Source of the DNA: Streptomyces sp. SPB162
Lineage (GTDB): Bacteria; Actinomycetota; Actinomycetes; Streptomycetales; Streptomycetaceae
NCBI RefSeq assembly: GCF_029504575.1
Contig: NZ_JAQFII010000001.1
Location: forward strand, 4,781,001-4,845,000
Length of the DNA: 64,000 nt
Reading direction: 5' to 3'
The notes beneath the pieces are model-generated. The model had not been told where the DNA came from, searched no databases, and worked only from the letters and a program-made list of their open reading frames with translations. The position numbers and the translations under genes are program-made. Positions 27,053 through 36,867 of the stretch are shown here, piece after piece (positions within the stretch are counted from its first letter, which is position 1; each line of letters starts with the position of its first letter).

Positions 27053-28666
27053 ATGGCGCGCGAGACGGACACCGCCCGGACGGACACCGCCCGGTCCACC
27101 GAGAGTGGACTGCCCATCGAGCCGGTCTACGGGCCCGGGGCGCTCGACGGCTGGGACCCCGCGGAGAAGCTGGGTGAGCCGGGCTCGTACCCGTTCACCC
27201 GGGGCGTCTATCCGTCGATGTACACCGGCCGCCCCTGGACCATGCGGCAGTACGCCGGCTTCGGCACGGCCACCGAGTCCAACGCCCGCTACCGGCAGCT
27301 GATCGCCAACGGCACGATGGGCCTGTCCGTCGCCTTCGACCTGCCGACGCAGATGGGCCACGACTCGGACGCGCCGATCTCGAGCGGCGAGGTGGGCAAG
27401 GTCGGCGTCGCCATCGACTCCGTCGAGGACATGAAGGTGCTGTTCGGCGGCATTCCGCTGGACAAGGTCTCCACGTCCATGACGATCAACGCCCCCGCCG
27501 CGCTCCTGCTGCTGATGTACCAACTCCTCGGCGAGGAGCAGGGCATCCCGGCCGACCGGCTCACCGGCACCATCCAGAACGACGTGCTCAAGGAGTACAT
27601 CGCGCGCGGCACGTACATCTTCCCGCCGAAGCCGTCGCTGCGGCTGATCGCGGACATCTTCAAGTACTGCCGCACCGAGATCCCGAAGTGGAACACGATC
27701 TCGATCTCCGGCTACCACATGGCCGAGGCCGGCGCCTCGCCCGCTCAGGAGATCGCCTTCACGCTGGCCGACGGCATCGAGTACGTCCGCACCGCCGTCG
27801 CCGCGGGCATGGACGTGGACGACTTCGCGCCCCGCCTGTCCTTCTTCTTCGTCTCGCGCACGACCATCCTCGAAGAGGTCGCGAAGTTCCGGGCCGCCCG
27901 CCGGATCTGGGCGCGCGTGATGCGGGACGAGTTCGGCGCCAAGGACCCCAAGTCGCAGATGCTGCGCTTCCACACCCAGACCGCCGGCGTGCAGCTCACC
28001 GCGCAGCAGCCCGAGGTCAACCTCGTCCGGGTGGCCGTCCAGGGCCTGGCCGCGGTGCTCGGCGGGACGCAGTCGCTGCACACCAACTCCTTCGACGAGG
28101 CCATCGCGCTGCCCACCGACAAGTCGGCCCGCCTCGCGCTGCGCACCCAGCAGGTGCTCGCCTACGAGACGGACGTGACCGCGACCGTCGACCCGTTCGC
28201 GGGCTCGTACGTGGTGGAGAGGATGACCGACGAGGTCGAGGCCCTCGCGCTGGATCTGATGCGCCGGGTCGAGGACCTGGGCGGCGCCGTCAGCGCGATC
28301 GAATACGGCTTCCAGAAGGGCGAGATCGAGCGCAGTGCCTACCGCATCGCCCTGGAGCAGGATTCCGGCGAGCGCGTCGTGGTCGGCATGAACCGCTTCC
28401 AGCTCGACGAGGAGGACCCGTACGACCCGCTGCGCGTCGATCCGGCCATCGAGGCCCAGCAGGCCGCGCGGCTGGCGACGCTGCGCGCGACCCGGGACCA
28501 GGACGCCGTCGACACCGCGCTCACGGCGCTGCGGCAGGCGGCCCGGGGCACGGCGAACGTCCTGTACCCGATGAAGGACGCGCTGCGCGCGCGGGCCACG
28601 GTCGGCGAGGTCTGCAACGCGCTGCGCGAGGTGTGGGGGACGTACGTGCCGACCGACGCGTTCTGA
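27053..28666 (+). CDS. Acyl-CoA mutase large subunit (methylmalonyl-CoA mutase-like, no B12 domain)
   Basis: A 537-residue protein with the substrate-binding TIM barrel of methylmalonyl/isobutyryl-CoA mutases. YPFTRGVYPSMYTGRPWTMR and FDLPTQMGHDSD are characteristic, as are GTQSLHTNSFDEA and VDPFAGSYVVE. The C-terminal cobalamin domain (DxHxxG) is absent, so it must work with a separate small subunit, which is not in this window. GGAGG lies 8 bases before the ATG. It would rearrange a branched or methylmalonyl acyl-CoA; the exact substrate cannot be told. Confidence 0.9.
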   Translation: MARETDTARTDTARSTESGLPIEPVYGPGALDGWDPAEKLGEPGSYPFTRGVYPSMYTGRPWTMRQYAGFGTATESNARYRQLIANGTMGLSVAFDLPTQMGHDSDAPISSGEVGKVGVAIDSVEDMKVLFGGIPLDKVSTSMTINAPAALLLLMYQLLGEEQGIPADRLTGTIQNDVLKEYIARGTYIFPPKPSLRLIADIFKYCRTEIPKWNTISISGYHMAEAGASPAQEIAFTLADGIEYVRTAVAAGMDVDDFAPRLSFFFVSRTTILEEVAKFRAARRIWARVMRDEFGAKDPKSQMLRFHTQTAGVQLTAQQPEVNLVRVAVQGLAAVLGGTQSLHTNSFDEAIALPTDKSARLALRTQQVLAYETDVTATVDPFAGSYVVERMTDEVEALALDLMRRVEDLGGAVSAIEYGFQKGEIERSAYRIALEQDSGERVVVGMNRFQLDEEDPYDPLRVDPAIEAQQAARLATLRATRDQDAVDTALTALRQAARGTANVLYPMKDALRARATVGEVCNALREVWGTYVPTDAF

Positions 28667-28686
28667 GCGGGTCGTACCGGCGGCTG

Positions 28687-28818
28687 TCAGAGCATGTGGA
28701 GCTGGGTGATGAGCATCGCCAGGACGATGCACAGCGCCCATCCGGCGATGTGCTCGACGATCTTCCTGCTCTCCTGGGGCCCGCCGGTACCGGTGTGCGC
28801 CGCTGCGATGTCCGCCAT
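28687..28818 (-). CDS. Small single-helix membrane protein
   Basis: A 43-residue peptide with one hydrophobic helix (AGWALCIVLAMLITQLH) after a polar N-terminus. GGA lies 6 bases before the ATG at 28818. It converges on the mutase gene. The position and hydrophobic character support a real small gene; function is unknown. Confidence 0.5.
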   Translation of the reverse strand: MADIAAAHTGTGGPQESRKIVEHIAGWALCIVLAMLITQLHML

Positions 28819-28855
28819 AGCCAGTCCTGTCGTCCGAGATGGTCCGCGATGAAAG

Positions 28856-28882
28856 CCCCCGCAGCTGTTCAGGATGCGGGGG
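28856..28882 (-). terminator. Terminator after the FAD monooxygenase gene
   Basis: The arms CCCCCGCA and TGCGGGGG (28856-28863, 28875-28882) lie 33 bases beyond the stop codon on the minus strand and are followed by a CTTTC tail in that direction. Confidence 0.65.
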
Positions 28883-28915
28883 TTCGTCGGCTGATGTACA
28901 GGGGAGAAATCACCT

Positions 28916-30463
28916 TTATGGCCGATCGTGACCCAATTCACCGCAGGGTCGGCCGGTGAAGCGGGCAAGATACGCCGTCACGTCGGCCGGCTCCCGCGTG
29001 GCCAGCCCGATGTAGCCGTCGGGCCGGACGAGGAAGAGCCCGTCTCCGTAGACCGCGTGCGCGCCGCTCGTGCCGTGCTCCGGGCTGTCGTCGATCCGGT
29101 GCGCGTGCACCAGGTCCGCGGGGATCCCGGGCGGCAGTCGCGCCGCGGTCCCGAGGGCGAGCAGCGTGAAGTGCGGGCCGCGGAGGAGGTCGAAGAGTCG
29201 GCCGCCGCCGGCCAGCGGCGCGTCCGGCGCCCGGTCGCCGGCGCGCGGCGCCGCGTCGGGCAGCGTTCCGCCGGGGAGCGCGTCGGGCCTGAGTTCGCGG
29301 GTGAGTGGCCCGTCGCGGTAGTGCAGCTCCAGGCCGTGGGTGTCGGTGCCGCGCTGCCGGGCGGCGGTGTCGTCGCCGTCCCGGGTCGCGCCGTGCAGCC
29401 GGGTGCTGATCCCCAGGACGTCGGCGGCGATCGGCAGCCGCTCCTCCTCGTAGCTGTCGAGGAGCCCCGCGTCCGCCCCGTGCCGCAGCACCTGGCCGAG
29501 CTTCCAGCCCAGGTTGTACGCGTCCTGGACGCTGGTGTTCAGGCCCTGCCCGCCGGCCGGCGAGTGGATGTGCGCGGCGTCACCGGCGAGGAACACCCGG
29601 CCGACGCGGAAGCGGTCGGCCATGGCCGCGCTGGGGTGGAAGACCGACGACCAGAGCACCTCGCGCACCTGCCCGCCGCCGATCGGTGTCCGGGCGTCGA
29701 TCAGCCGGCGGATGCCTTCGACGGAGCCGTCCGGCTCGGTGCCGGTCTCCGTGTACTGGGCCAGCAGCTGGAAGTGGTCGGTGCCGGCCAGCGGACAGAG
29801 CATCACGGTGCCGCCCTCCGCCTTGGGCCAGACGTGCCAGTGCTCGCGGTCGATCCCGCCGAGCAGCAGGTCGGCGATGAGGATCGGGTGCGGGTCGATG
29901 GTCTCGCCCGTCATGCCGACGCCGAGCGCCCGGCGGCCGGCGGAGCGTCCGCCGTCGGCGGCGACCAGATAGCGGGCCCGTACCGTGCCGGTCGAACCGT
30001 CGGGAAGGGCGAGCGCCGCGTCGACGCCGTCGTCGTCCTGGGTGATGCCGGTGAGCGCGGTACCGAACTCGACGCCGCCGCCGAGCTCCCGCAGCCGTTC
30101 GTGGAGGATCTCCTGGGTCCGCCACTGGGTCAGCATCCATACCTCGCCGTAAGGGGCCCGCGGCGTGGGCGCGAAGCGTTCCAGCAGATCCCACTCGCCG
30201 ACCCGCCGGTCGCCCTGCCAGCTCATCATCAGCGGGTACGGGCCGCCCGACGCGAGGACGGCGTCGATCACGCCGAGGTCGTCGAGGACCTCCAGGGTGC
30301 GCGGCTGTAAGCCCTTGCCGCGCGAGCCCGGGAACAGCCGGTCCGACTGCTCGACGAGGCGGGCCGATATCCCCCGGCGGGCCAGGTCGACCGCGAGCGC
30401 CAGACCGGTGGGACCTGCTCCGGCGATGAGGACGTCCACGTCGTGGACGCTGTTGAGTGCCAT
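28916..30463 (-). CDS. FAD-dependent aromatic-type monooxygenase (PHBH fold)
   Basis: A 515-residue flavoprotein hydroxylase of the group that includes rifampicin and polyketide monooxygenases. It shows the Rossmann motif LIAGAGPTGLALA, the DG motif in LVAADGGRSAGRRALG, and the FAD ribityl motif GDAAHIHSPAGGQGLN. A thioredoxin-like C-terminal domain of about 130 residues follows (LFLVRPDGYIGLATREPAD). It is a single gene with its own terminator. The substrate is unknown. Confidence 0.9.
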   Translation of the reverse strand: MALNSVHDVDVLIAGAGPTGLALAVDLARRGISARLVEQSDRLFPGSRGKGLQPRTLEVLDDLGVIDAVLASGGPYPLMMSWQGDRRVGEWDLLERFAPTPRAPYGEVWMLTQWRTQEILHERLRELGGGVEFGTALTGITQDDDGVDAALALPDGSTGTVRARYLVAADGGRSAGRRALGVGMTGETIDPHPILIADLLLGGIDREHWHVWPKAEGGTVMLCPLAGTDHFQLLAQYTETGTEPDGSVEGIRRLIDARTPIGGGQVREVLWSSVFHPSAAMADRFRVGRVFLAGDAAHIHSPAGGQGLNTSVQDAYNLGWKLGQVLRHGADAGLLDSYEEERLPIAADVLGISTRLHGATRDGDDTAARQRGTDTHGLELHYRDGPLTRELRPDALPGGTLPDAAPRAGDRAPDAPLAGGGRLFDLLRGPHFTLLALGTAARLPPGIPADLVHAHRIDDSPEHGTSGAHAVYGDGLFLVRPDGYIGLATREPADVTAYLARFTGRPCGELGHDRP

Positions 30464-30543
30464 GCGGACAGAGCGTACCGATCGGGATCGGTTGCCAAGG
30501 GCCTTTGCCAGAGGGGTAGTTGAAGCAAAAGGTCAAGGTTCGG

Positions 30544-31699
30544 TCAGCGGACGGGAGCTTTCGGGACCATCGTCAGAAAGCGCTTGAGCCGCGGCGCCAG
30601 CGGACGCTCCACGAAACGGTGCAGGAGCCACGCCAGCACCAGCATCGATCCGGCGGTGAGGGCCAGCACGGCGTAGGGCGACAGGTGCCACCGCTGGTGC
30701 AGCTGGAAGATGACGACCCAGCCCAGGTGTTCGTGGACCAGGTAGAAGGGATACGTCAGGATCCCCGCCGTGGTCAGCCACCGCCAGTCGACGGCCGCGA
30801 CCCGGGGCAGCAGGGTGACCGCCGCCACCGCCGCGAAGCCCAGCGTCACGATGACGATGATCACCGTCTCGGAGCGGTGCTGGAAGACGTGCGCGGCGTG
30901 CGCGTTCGGTAGCAGGCCCTTGACCGCGTAGTGCTGGCCGAAGAGCCAGCCCACCGCGACCACACCCCAGGAGAGCGGGTCGTGGCCGAAGCGGTACACC
31001 AGGTAGATCCCGATGCCGCCGATGAAGAACGGCGCGTACTCCGGCATCAGCACGGTCTTGAGGAACGCCCCGCCCGACGCGTCCGCGAGCACCGCGCCGA
31101 TCGTCCACAGCCCGCAGAACGCCAGCACCCGGCGGCGGGTGGCCCCGGGGAGCACGACGGCCAGCGCGAAGAGCAGGTAGAAGCGCAGCTCCGCCCAGAG
31201 CGTCCAGCACACCCCCAACACCCGGTCGGCCCCGACCGGCATCTGCAGCATCGTCATGTTGGTGAGCAGGTCGCTCGGTGAGACGGTCTTACCAGACCAC
31301 GCCGGGCAGCGCGAAGACGGCGGTGACCAGCAGCACGGCCGCCCAGTAGGCCGGGTACAGCCGGGTGGCGCGGGAGACCGCGAAGCTCTTGAGGGTGCGC
31401 CCCCAGCCGCTCATGCAGATGACGAAGCCGCTGATCACGAAGAAGATCTGGACGCCGAGTGGCCCGTACACGGCGACCTTCGACAGCTCGGGGAAGACCA
31501 GCGCGGGCGTCTGGCCCCACGCCTTCCAGGCATCCCCGCCACGCCCCGCGTAATGGTAGAAGCACACCATCAGCGCGGCCACGAGGCGCAGCCCGTCGAG
31601 CGCCCGCAGCCGCCCCCGCCGCGGCGCGGCGGCCACCGCGTCCGGCGCGGCGTCCGGCGCCGGGTCCTGGGCGGTCACCCGCTGGAGTTGCAGACTCAT
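30544..31699 (-). pseudogene. Acyltransferase-3 membrane O-acyltransferase, frameshifted
   Basis: A polytopic acyltransferase of the type that O-acetylates surface polysaccharides. The N-terminal part has RALDGLRLVAALMVCFYHY with the active-site His, and the C-terminal part has about nine helices (YPFYLVHEHLGWVV). The first part stops at TAA in TGGTAAGACC near 31290. Dropping one T restores a continuous reading VVWKTVSPSDLLTNM. The ATG overlaps the upstream gene by ATGA. It is part of the nonulosonate polymer locus, where acetylation of the polymer is a sensible role. Confidence 0.8.
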
Positions 31700-33066
31700 C
31701 CGATGGCAGCCTTCTTCAAGGCGCGTGCGCGGCGGGCGACGCGACGGAGCATGGGGTTGCGGGGCAGGAACGCGAGCTGCGTCGGGACCGCTCCCGGCAG
31801 CGCCAGCGAGGCGAGCCGGCGGCGCTTGAAGTACCGCCAGGTGCGCGCGTTCAGATGGTGCGACAGATACGCGACGGTCTCCTCGCGCAGCTCCGGGTAC
31901 AGCTGGGCCCGCATGCAGAACCCGACGGCGCGCAGCAGCGGCGTGAGGTCCCCGGCGATCCGCTCGGGGGCCGGCGGGGACCAGGTGCGGACGGCTTTCG
32001 CGTCGTCGAGGTCCGGCAGCAGGGCGTCGACGATGGTGACCGGCACGCGGTTGCTGTTCTGATAGGGCGCCAGCCGCTCCAGCAACATCTCCGTGCCCGT
32101 ACGCGCCACCGGTATCCCGTAGAACGCCGAGGCGGTGAGCAGCGCCGTCGAGTAGCAGCCGGCCACCAGCGCCGGACGCGCCCGCTGGTACAGCACCTCG
32201 GCGAGCACGGGGGAGTCGAGCACGGTCAGTTCCACCCCGAGCGCGGCCGCCTCCCGCTCCAGCGGTTCCGACCAGTGCGCGGGGGCGACGGGGTGCGGCT
32301 TGAAGACGATCCGCCGGTGCCCCAGGGCCGCCGCACCGCGCAGCATCCGCAGGTGCAGCTCCTCCTCCTCGGCGGCGGTGAGGATCCCCAGCGCGGACAG
32401 GTACTGGCCGAGCAGCAGGGCCGCGTCCTCCGGGATCGAGGACAGATCGACCCCCTCGTTCCCGTCGCTCGCGTCGGCGAGCTCCGCCAGCACCTTGGTG
32501 AACTCCGCGGCGGGCACGATCAGCGGTTCGACGCCGTACTCCGTCAGCAGCAGCGGGCGCAGACCGGTCACGAGGTCGAGGTGGAGCAGTCGGTTGATGC
32601 GGGAGGACACCAGCGGTTCGAGCTTGTCGCGGGTCGGACCGTACGACATGAGGCCGTCCGCGTACACGTCGATCGTCGCGGCCGGGAAGAGCTGCACCAG
32701 GGCGGCGGCGGGCTTGACCTGGATCGACTCGACGATCAGTTCCACGTCGTCGTCCCCGAGGTCCCACAGGCTCCGCAGGTACCGCTCCCACATCGGGACG
32801 TCCTCCGGGCGCGGTGACCAGTCGCCGGGGTGCATGGGCGAGATCGTCTCGTTCCACGACAGCACCGCGTCGAACCGGTCGCGCAGTGCCCCGAAGCCGG
32901 GCGCCTCGTCGACGGCCGGCGTGGTCTCGGGAACGGCGGCGTTGTTGCTGATCAGCAGCAGTCGGCGGTCCGCGGGGCCGAACAGCCCCGCGTCCAGGGC
33001 CGCCGCGATGGTGGCCGCGCCGTACAGCGTCGACGCCACGTGTATCTGGGTGCGTGCGCGGGCCAT
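31696..33066 (-). CDS. Polysialyltransferase-like glycosyltransferase
   Basis: A 456-residue cytoplasmic transferase resembling bacterial alpha-2,8-polysialyltransferases. The HP motif is present in IVFKPHPVAP. The following Ser-containing motif is in VAGCYSTALLTASAFYG, where the family binds the CMP-sugar. It ends with a basic membrane-facing tail (RRVARRARALKKAAIG). It is coupled by TGATG to the GT2 gene upstream and by ATGA to the acyltransferase downstream. It probably extends a chain of a nonulosonic acid such as Kdn. Confidence 0.75.
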   Translation of the reverse strand: MARARTQIHVASTLYGAATIAAALDAGLFGPADRRLLLISNNAAVPETTPAVDEAPGFGALRDRFDAVLSWNETISPMHPGDWSPRPEDVPMWERYLRSLWDLGDDDVELIVESIQVKPAAALVQLFPAATIDVYADGLMSYGPTRDKLEPLVSSRINRLLHLDLVTGLRPLLLTEYGVEPLIVPAAEFTKVLAELADASDGNEGVDLSSIPEDAALLLGQYLSALGILTAAEEEELHLRMLRGAAALGHRRIVFKPHPVAPAHWSEPLEREAAALGVELTVLDSPVLAEVLYQRARPALVAGCYSTALLTASAFYGIPVARTGTEMLLERLAPYQNSNRVPVTIVDALLPDLDDAKAVRTWSPPAPERIAGDLTPLLRAVGFCMRAQLYPELREETVAYLSHHLNARTWRYFKRRRLASLALPGAVPTQLAFLPRNPMLRRVARRARALKKAAIG

Positions 33067-34050
33067 CAGGCGGCCACCGTCCCGGTCGAGGAGGCGAGCC
33101 GCCTTCGCAGGCGGCGCAGCGGGACGCTGCGGTCGACGCCCATCGAGTCCAGCGCCTCCGTGAGGAGGTCCTGCGGCATCCGCTTCAGGGCGGCGGCGCT
33201 CATCGTCTTCAACTGGCGCGCGACCTGCGGCTCGAAGCGTTCGATGGAGTTGAGGTGGTGGGCGATGATCGCGCAGTAGGTCCGGACGGCCTTGGGCAGG
33301 AAGCGGTCCGCGTCCCGGTCGGCGGCGGTCTCCTCGAGCACCTGGTCGAAGGAGCGGATGAAGTCCAACTGCCGTACGTCACCGATCTGGGTGAGCGAGG
33401 TGGCGACGCCGCGCCGGTAGAAGACCCCGAGCAGGCCCACCACCGCGAAGGACGCCGCCTCCCGGTGCAGCCGCCAGATCCACGGCCGGTCCTCGGCGGT
33501 CCGCAGGCCGTCCGGGAAGTGCAGCAGGCCCGCGTCGGCGAGCCGGCGGTGGTAGATCCCGGCCCAGGCGAAGGGGTAGTCGACGGAGGTCGCCCGCTCG
33601 GCGGGCAGGATCGCCTCGCGCGGGTTCAGCACCACCCCGCGGCGACCGTGCGGGACACGGGTGATGACCCGGACCCGCTCGGTGCACTGCACGTGGTCGG
33701 TACGGACGAAGTCGGTGCCCAGTTCCTCGATGGACGACAGCAGTTGCGACAGGTAGCCGGGGGCCAGCCAGTCGTCGCCGTCGAGGAAGGTTGAGGAATT
33801 CGCCGCGTGCGGCGTCGATTCCGGTGTTGCGGGCGGTGGCCAGACCGCCGTTGGTCTCGCGCGCCACGAGAACGGAGCCGGGAAGGGTGCGTGTCGCCCG
33901 TTCCAGGATTTTCGGTGTGTCATCCGTCGAACGATCGTCGACCAGGATGAATTCGAAATCCGGGCGGGAGTTCGCACGAAGACTTTGGAGCATGTCGGGT
34001 GCGAATGCCTGCACGTTGTAAAACGGCACAATGACGGAGAGCTTGACCAC
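33066..34050 (-). pseudogene. GT2-family glycosyltransferase, frameshifted
   Basis: The first part reads KLSVIVPFYNVQAFAPDML, with FILVDDRSTDDTP (first Asp of the GT-A nucleotide site) and ARNTGIDAARGEFL. The second part, in another frame, begins with the DxD-containing FLDGDDWLAPGYL and continues to a normal C-terminus. Removing one C near 33793 (AACC to AAC) joins them as EFLNFLDGDDW. The GTG at 34050 is the likely start. It heads the minus-strand arm of the polymer locus. Confidence 0.8.
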
Positions 34051-34237
34051 CTGCTGAACATTAGGGGCCGGCCGGATTCTGCGGCCGACATCCCGTGGAC
34101 CCTCAGGTGAACGCCGCATGACGGGACCGTGAAGCAGGCGCCCCTTGAGCCCGGTTGGTCAATTCGCGGCACGCTGTTTACCGTCCGTTGGCTCAACGTT
34201 GGATCGTTGCTCGGAACGGATTCCTAACGTCTGCGTC

Positions 34238-35554
34238 GTGCAGAAAAGTTCTTCTGATCCGCTGCGGATCACCGTTCTCGCCGATTCGGACACCCGATGG
34301 AAATGGGGTGCGCTGACGGCGCGCCGTATATCGTCCGATGTCCGGCTCGATGCCCGTCTGCTCCGCGGCCGGGCCACTCCGACGAGCCGCCAGCTCGCGG
34401 AGATCGGTATCCCCGCGGAGACGATGCGGGAAGTCACCGCCGCCGAGTTCCTGAGCGAGGCCGCCCGCGGCCGTGCCGCCGACGGCGGCTGCGACGTCAT
34501 CGTGCTCGCGTGCGTCGGCGGCACCGTCCAGGCCATGCTGCACGGTCTGGCCCGCGCCTGGGAGGGCACCGGGCGCCGCCCGGTGGTCGTCACCGGATAC
34601 GTCGGCGTGGTCTACGAGAAGCTCGCCGACGGTCTGCTGCTGCGGGCCGGCGCCGATGTGGTGCTGGCCAACAGCGCGCACGACGCCCGGCGCTTCCGCG
34701 ACACCTACACGGGTGTCGGCGCGGACACCGCGGGGATCGTCGAGACGGCGCTGCCGTTTTTGGAGGGCGCGCCCTACCGGACGTCCGAGGACCGGCCGTT
34801 CACCGTCACCTTCGCCGTGCAGCCGTCCGCGCCGGAGGGCCGGGCCGACCGCACATACCTGGCGCGCCGCGCCGTGGAGCACGCCCGGCGGCACCCGGAT
34901 CGCGAGGTGCTGGTGAAGCTGCGCAGCAAGCCCGGCGAGCACACCACGCACATCGAGGAGCACCCGTACCAGAAGCTCGTCGCCAAGCTCGGGCCGCCCG
35001 ACAACCTGCGGCTGGTCTACGGGCACATGGGCGAGGTGCTGGACAGGACCGACCTCCTGGTGACCGTCAGCTCCACCGCGGCCCTGGAATCCCTGCACCG
35101 CTCCATCCCCACCGCCGTCCTCACGGATCTCGGCATCCGCGAGTCCCTCGGCAACCACCACTTCCTCGGATCGGGCTGCTTCGCCTCATGGGACCAGCTC
35201 GACGAGGGCCGCGTTCCGCGGGCCGATCCCGCGTGGCTCGCCGCCCAGGGCGTGGCGTCCGACAACCCGTTCGGGGCCCTGCGCGAGCGCGTCGGCGCCC
35301 TCGCCGCGGCCGATGAACTGCCGCCGCCCGCGCCCTACTACACCCTGCTGACCGCCCCCGGCTACCTGCCGGGCGTGCTGGCCCGGCACGGCCTCGACGC
35401 CAAGGGCGAGCCACTGCCCGGCGCGGTCGCCGAGCGCGAGCCGGGCGCCCTGCGCCGCGTGCTGCGGGACGTCGCGCGCAACACCGCACGCACCGCCTAC
35501 CGGCAGGGCGTGCAGCGTGTCGCGCCCGTCATCCGCCGCTGGGGCCAGCTGTGA
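34238..35554 (+). CDS. Putative glycosyltransferase of the DUF6716 type
   Basis: A 438-residue protein with alternating alpha/beta segments, as in GT-B glycosyltransferases. GTVQAMLHGLARAWEGTGRR and VVTGYVGVVYEKLADGLLLR lie in the first half, and LVTVSSTAALESLHRSIPTA and ESLGNHHFLGSGCFASWDQL in the second. GTG 34238 is the likely start and may be leaderless. It opens the plus-strand arm of the nonulosonate locus and overlaps the next gene by GTGA. The acceptor is not known. Confidence 0.7.
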   Translation: MQKSSSDPLRITVLADSDTRWKWGALTARRISSDVRLDARLLRGRATPTSRQLAEIGIPAETMREVTAAEFLSEAARGRAADGGCDVIVLACVGGTVQAMLHGLARAWEGTGRRPVVVTGYVGVVYEKLADGLLLRAGADVVLANSAHDARRFRDTYTGVGADTAGIVETALPFLEGAPYRTSEDRPFTVTFAVQPSAPEGRADRTYLARRAVEHARRHPDREVLVKLRSKPGEHTTHIEEHPYQKLVAKLGPPDNLRLVYGHMGEVLDRTDLLVTVSSTAALESLHRSIPTAVLTDLGIRESLGNHHFLGSGCFASWDQLDEGRVPRADPAWLAAQGVASDNPFGALRERVGALAAADELPPPAPYYTLLTAPGYLPGVLARHGLDAKGEPLPGAVAEREPGALRRVLRDVARNTARTAYRQGVQRVAPVIRRWGQL

Positions 35555-36867
35555 CGAACCAACCGACCGGAGTCCTCGTGACCACCCCGATGTCCACACC
35601 CGCACGCGTCCTCGCCGTCATCCCCGCCCGGGGCGGCTCCAAGGGCGTGCCCGGCAAGAACCTCGCGCCCGTCGGCGGCGTCCCGCTGGTGACCCGGGCG
35701 GTCCAGGCCTGCCTGGCGGCGCGGCTGGTGACCGACGTGGCCGTGTCCACCGACGACCCCGCCATCGCCGAGGCGGCACGTGCCGCCGGCGCCGAAGTCG
35801 TCCTGCGGCCCGCGGACATCGCGGGCGACACGGCGACCAGCGAGGCCGCCGTCCTGCACGCGATGGACGCCTACGAGGCGATACGCGGCGGTGTCGGCAG
35901 CGTCGGCAGTCTCGTCGATGTAGTACTGCTCGTGCAGTGCACCAGCCCCTTCCTCACCGGCGAGGAGGTCGACGGCGTCGCCGCCGCCGTCATCGAGGGC
36001 GGCGCGGACACCGCGCACACCGTCGCCCCCTTCCACGGCTTCGTCTGGCGCGAGGGCGACCACGAGGACGGCGCCCACGGCGTCAACCACGACAAGGCCA
36101 CCCGCCCGCGCCGCCAGGACCGCCCCCAGGACCTGCTGGAGACCGGCGCCGCCTACGCCATGCGCGCCCCCGGCTTCCGCGCCGCGGGCCACCGGTTCTT
36201 CGGCCGCACCGCGCTGGTGCGCACCGAGCCGGCCCGCGTCCTGGAGATCGACGAGCCGGACGACCTCGACCGCGCCCGCGCGCTGGCGCCGCTCCTCGAC
36301 GCCGGCTCCACCCCCACCCTCGACGACATCGACGCGGTGGTACTCGACTTCGACGGCACCCAGACCGACGACACGGTGCTGGTCGACGCCGACGGACGGG
36401 AGACCGTCGCGGTGCACCGCGGCGACGGGCTCGGCATCGCGGCACTGCGCCGCGCCGGGCTGCCCGTACTGATCCTGTCCTCGGAGACCAACCCGGTCGT
36501 CGCGGCACGGGCCAGGAAGCTCCAGGTGCCCGTGCTCCACGGCATCGCCCGCAAGGACCACGCGCTCAAGCAGTGGTGCGACGAGCAGGCGATCGCCCCC
36601 GAGCGGGTCCTGTACGTCGGCAACGACGTCAACGACCTCCCCTGCTTCGCGCTCGCCGGCTGGCCCGTCGCCGTGGCCAACGCCCACGACGTCGTCCGGG
36701 CCTCGGCCCGCTCCATCACCTCCACCCCTGGCGGCCGCGGCGCGATCCGCGAGATCGCCGGGTGGATCCTCGGGCCCTCCCTGGCCACCCCACTCACCGA
36801 CCCTCCTTTCCCTCCCCTCACAGCACTCCCCTCAGCACCTCTTTCTGCAAAGGACCTCTCCCAGTGA
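35551..36867 (+). CDS. CMP-nonulosonate synthetase fused to a KdsC-like phosphatase
   Basis: A 438-residue bifunctional protein. Residues about 18-255 form an acylneuraminate cytidylyltransferase (VIPARGGSKGVPGKNL, VLLVQCTSPFLTGEEV, VLEIDEPDDLDRA) that activates the sugar acid with CTP. Residues about 260-420 form an HAD phosphatase of the KdsC/8-phosphate type (VVLDFDGTQTDD, LILSSETNPVVAARA, VLYVGNDVNDLPCF), which would dephosphorylate the 9-phosphate precursor. The fusion places two successive steps in one chain. It overlaps both neighbours by GTGA. Confidence 0.9.
   Translation: MTNQPTGVLVTTPMSTPARVLAVIPARGGSKGVPGKNLAPVGGVPLVTRAVQACLAARLVTDVAVSTDDPAIAEAARAAGAEVVLRPADIAGDTATSEAAVLHAMDAYEAIRGGVGSVGSLVDVVLLVQCTSPFLTGEEVDGVAAAVIEGGADTAHTVAPFHGFVWREGDHEDGAHGVNHDKATRPRRQDRPQDLLETGAAYAMRAPGFRAAGHRFFGRTALVRTEPARVLEIDEPDDLDRARALAPLLDAGSTPTLDDIDAVVLDFDGTQTDDTVLVDADGRETVAVHRGDGLGIAALRRAGLPVLILSSETNPVVAARARKLQVPVLHGIARKDHALKQWCDEQAIAPERVLYVGNDVNDLPCFALAGWPVAVANAHDVVRASARSITSTPGGRGAIREIAGWILGPSLATPLTDPPFPPLTALPSAPLSAKDLSQ

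Noticed and set aside
30268..30528. Possible small gene upstream of the FAD monooxygenase start
   Set aside because: It is an out-of-frame reading of the monooxygenase N-terminus.
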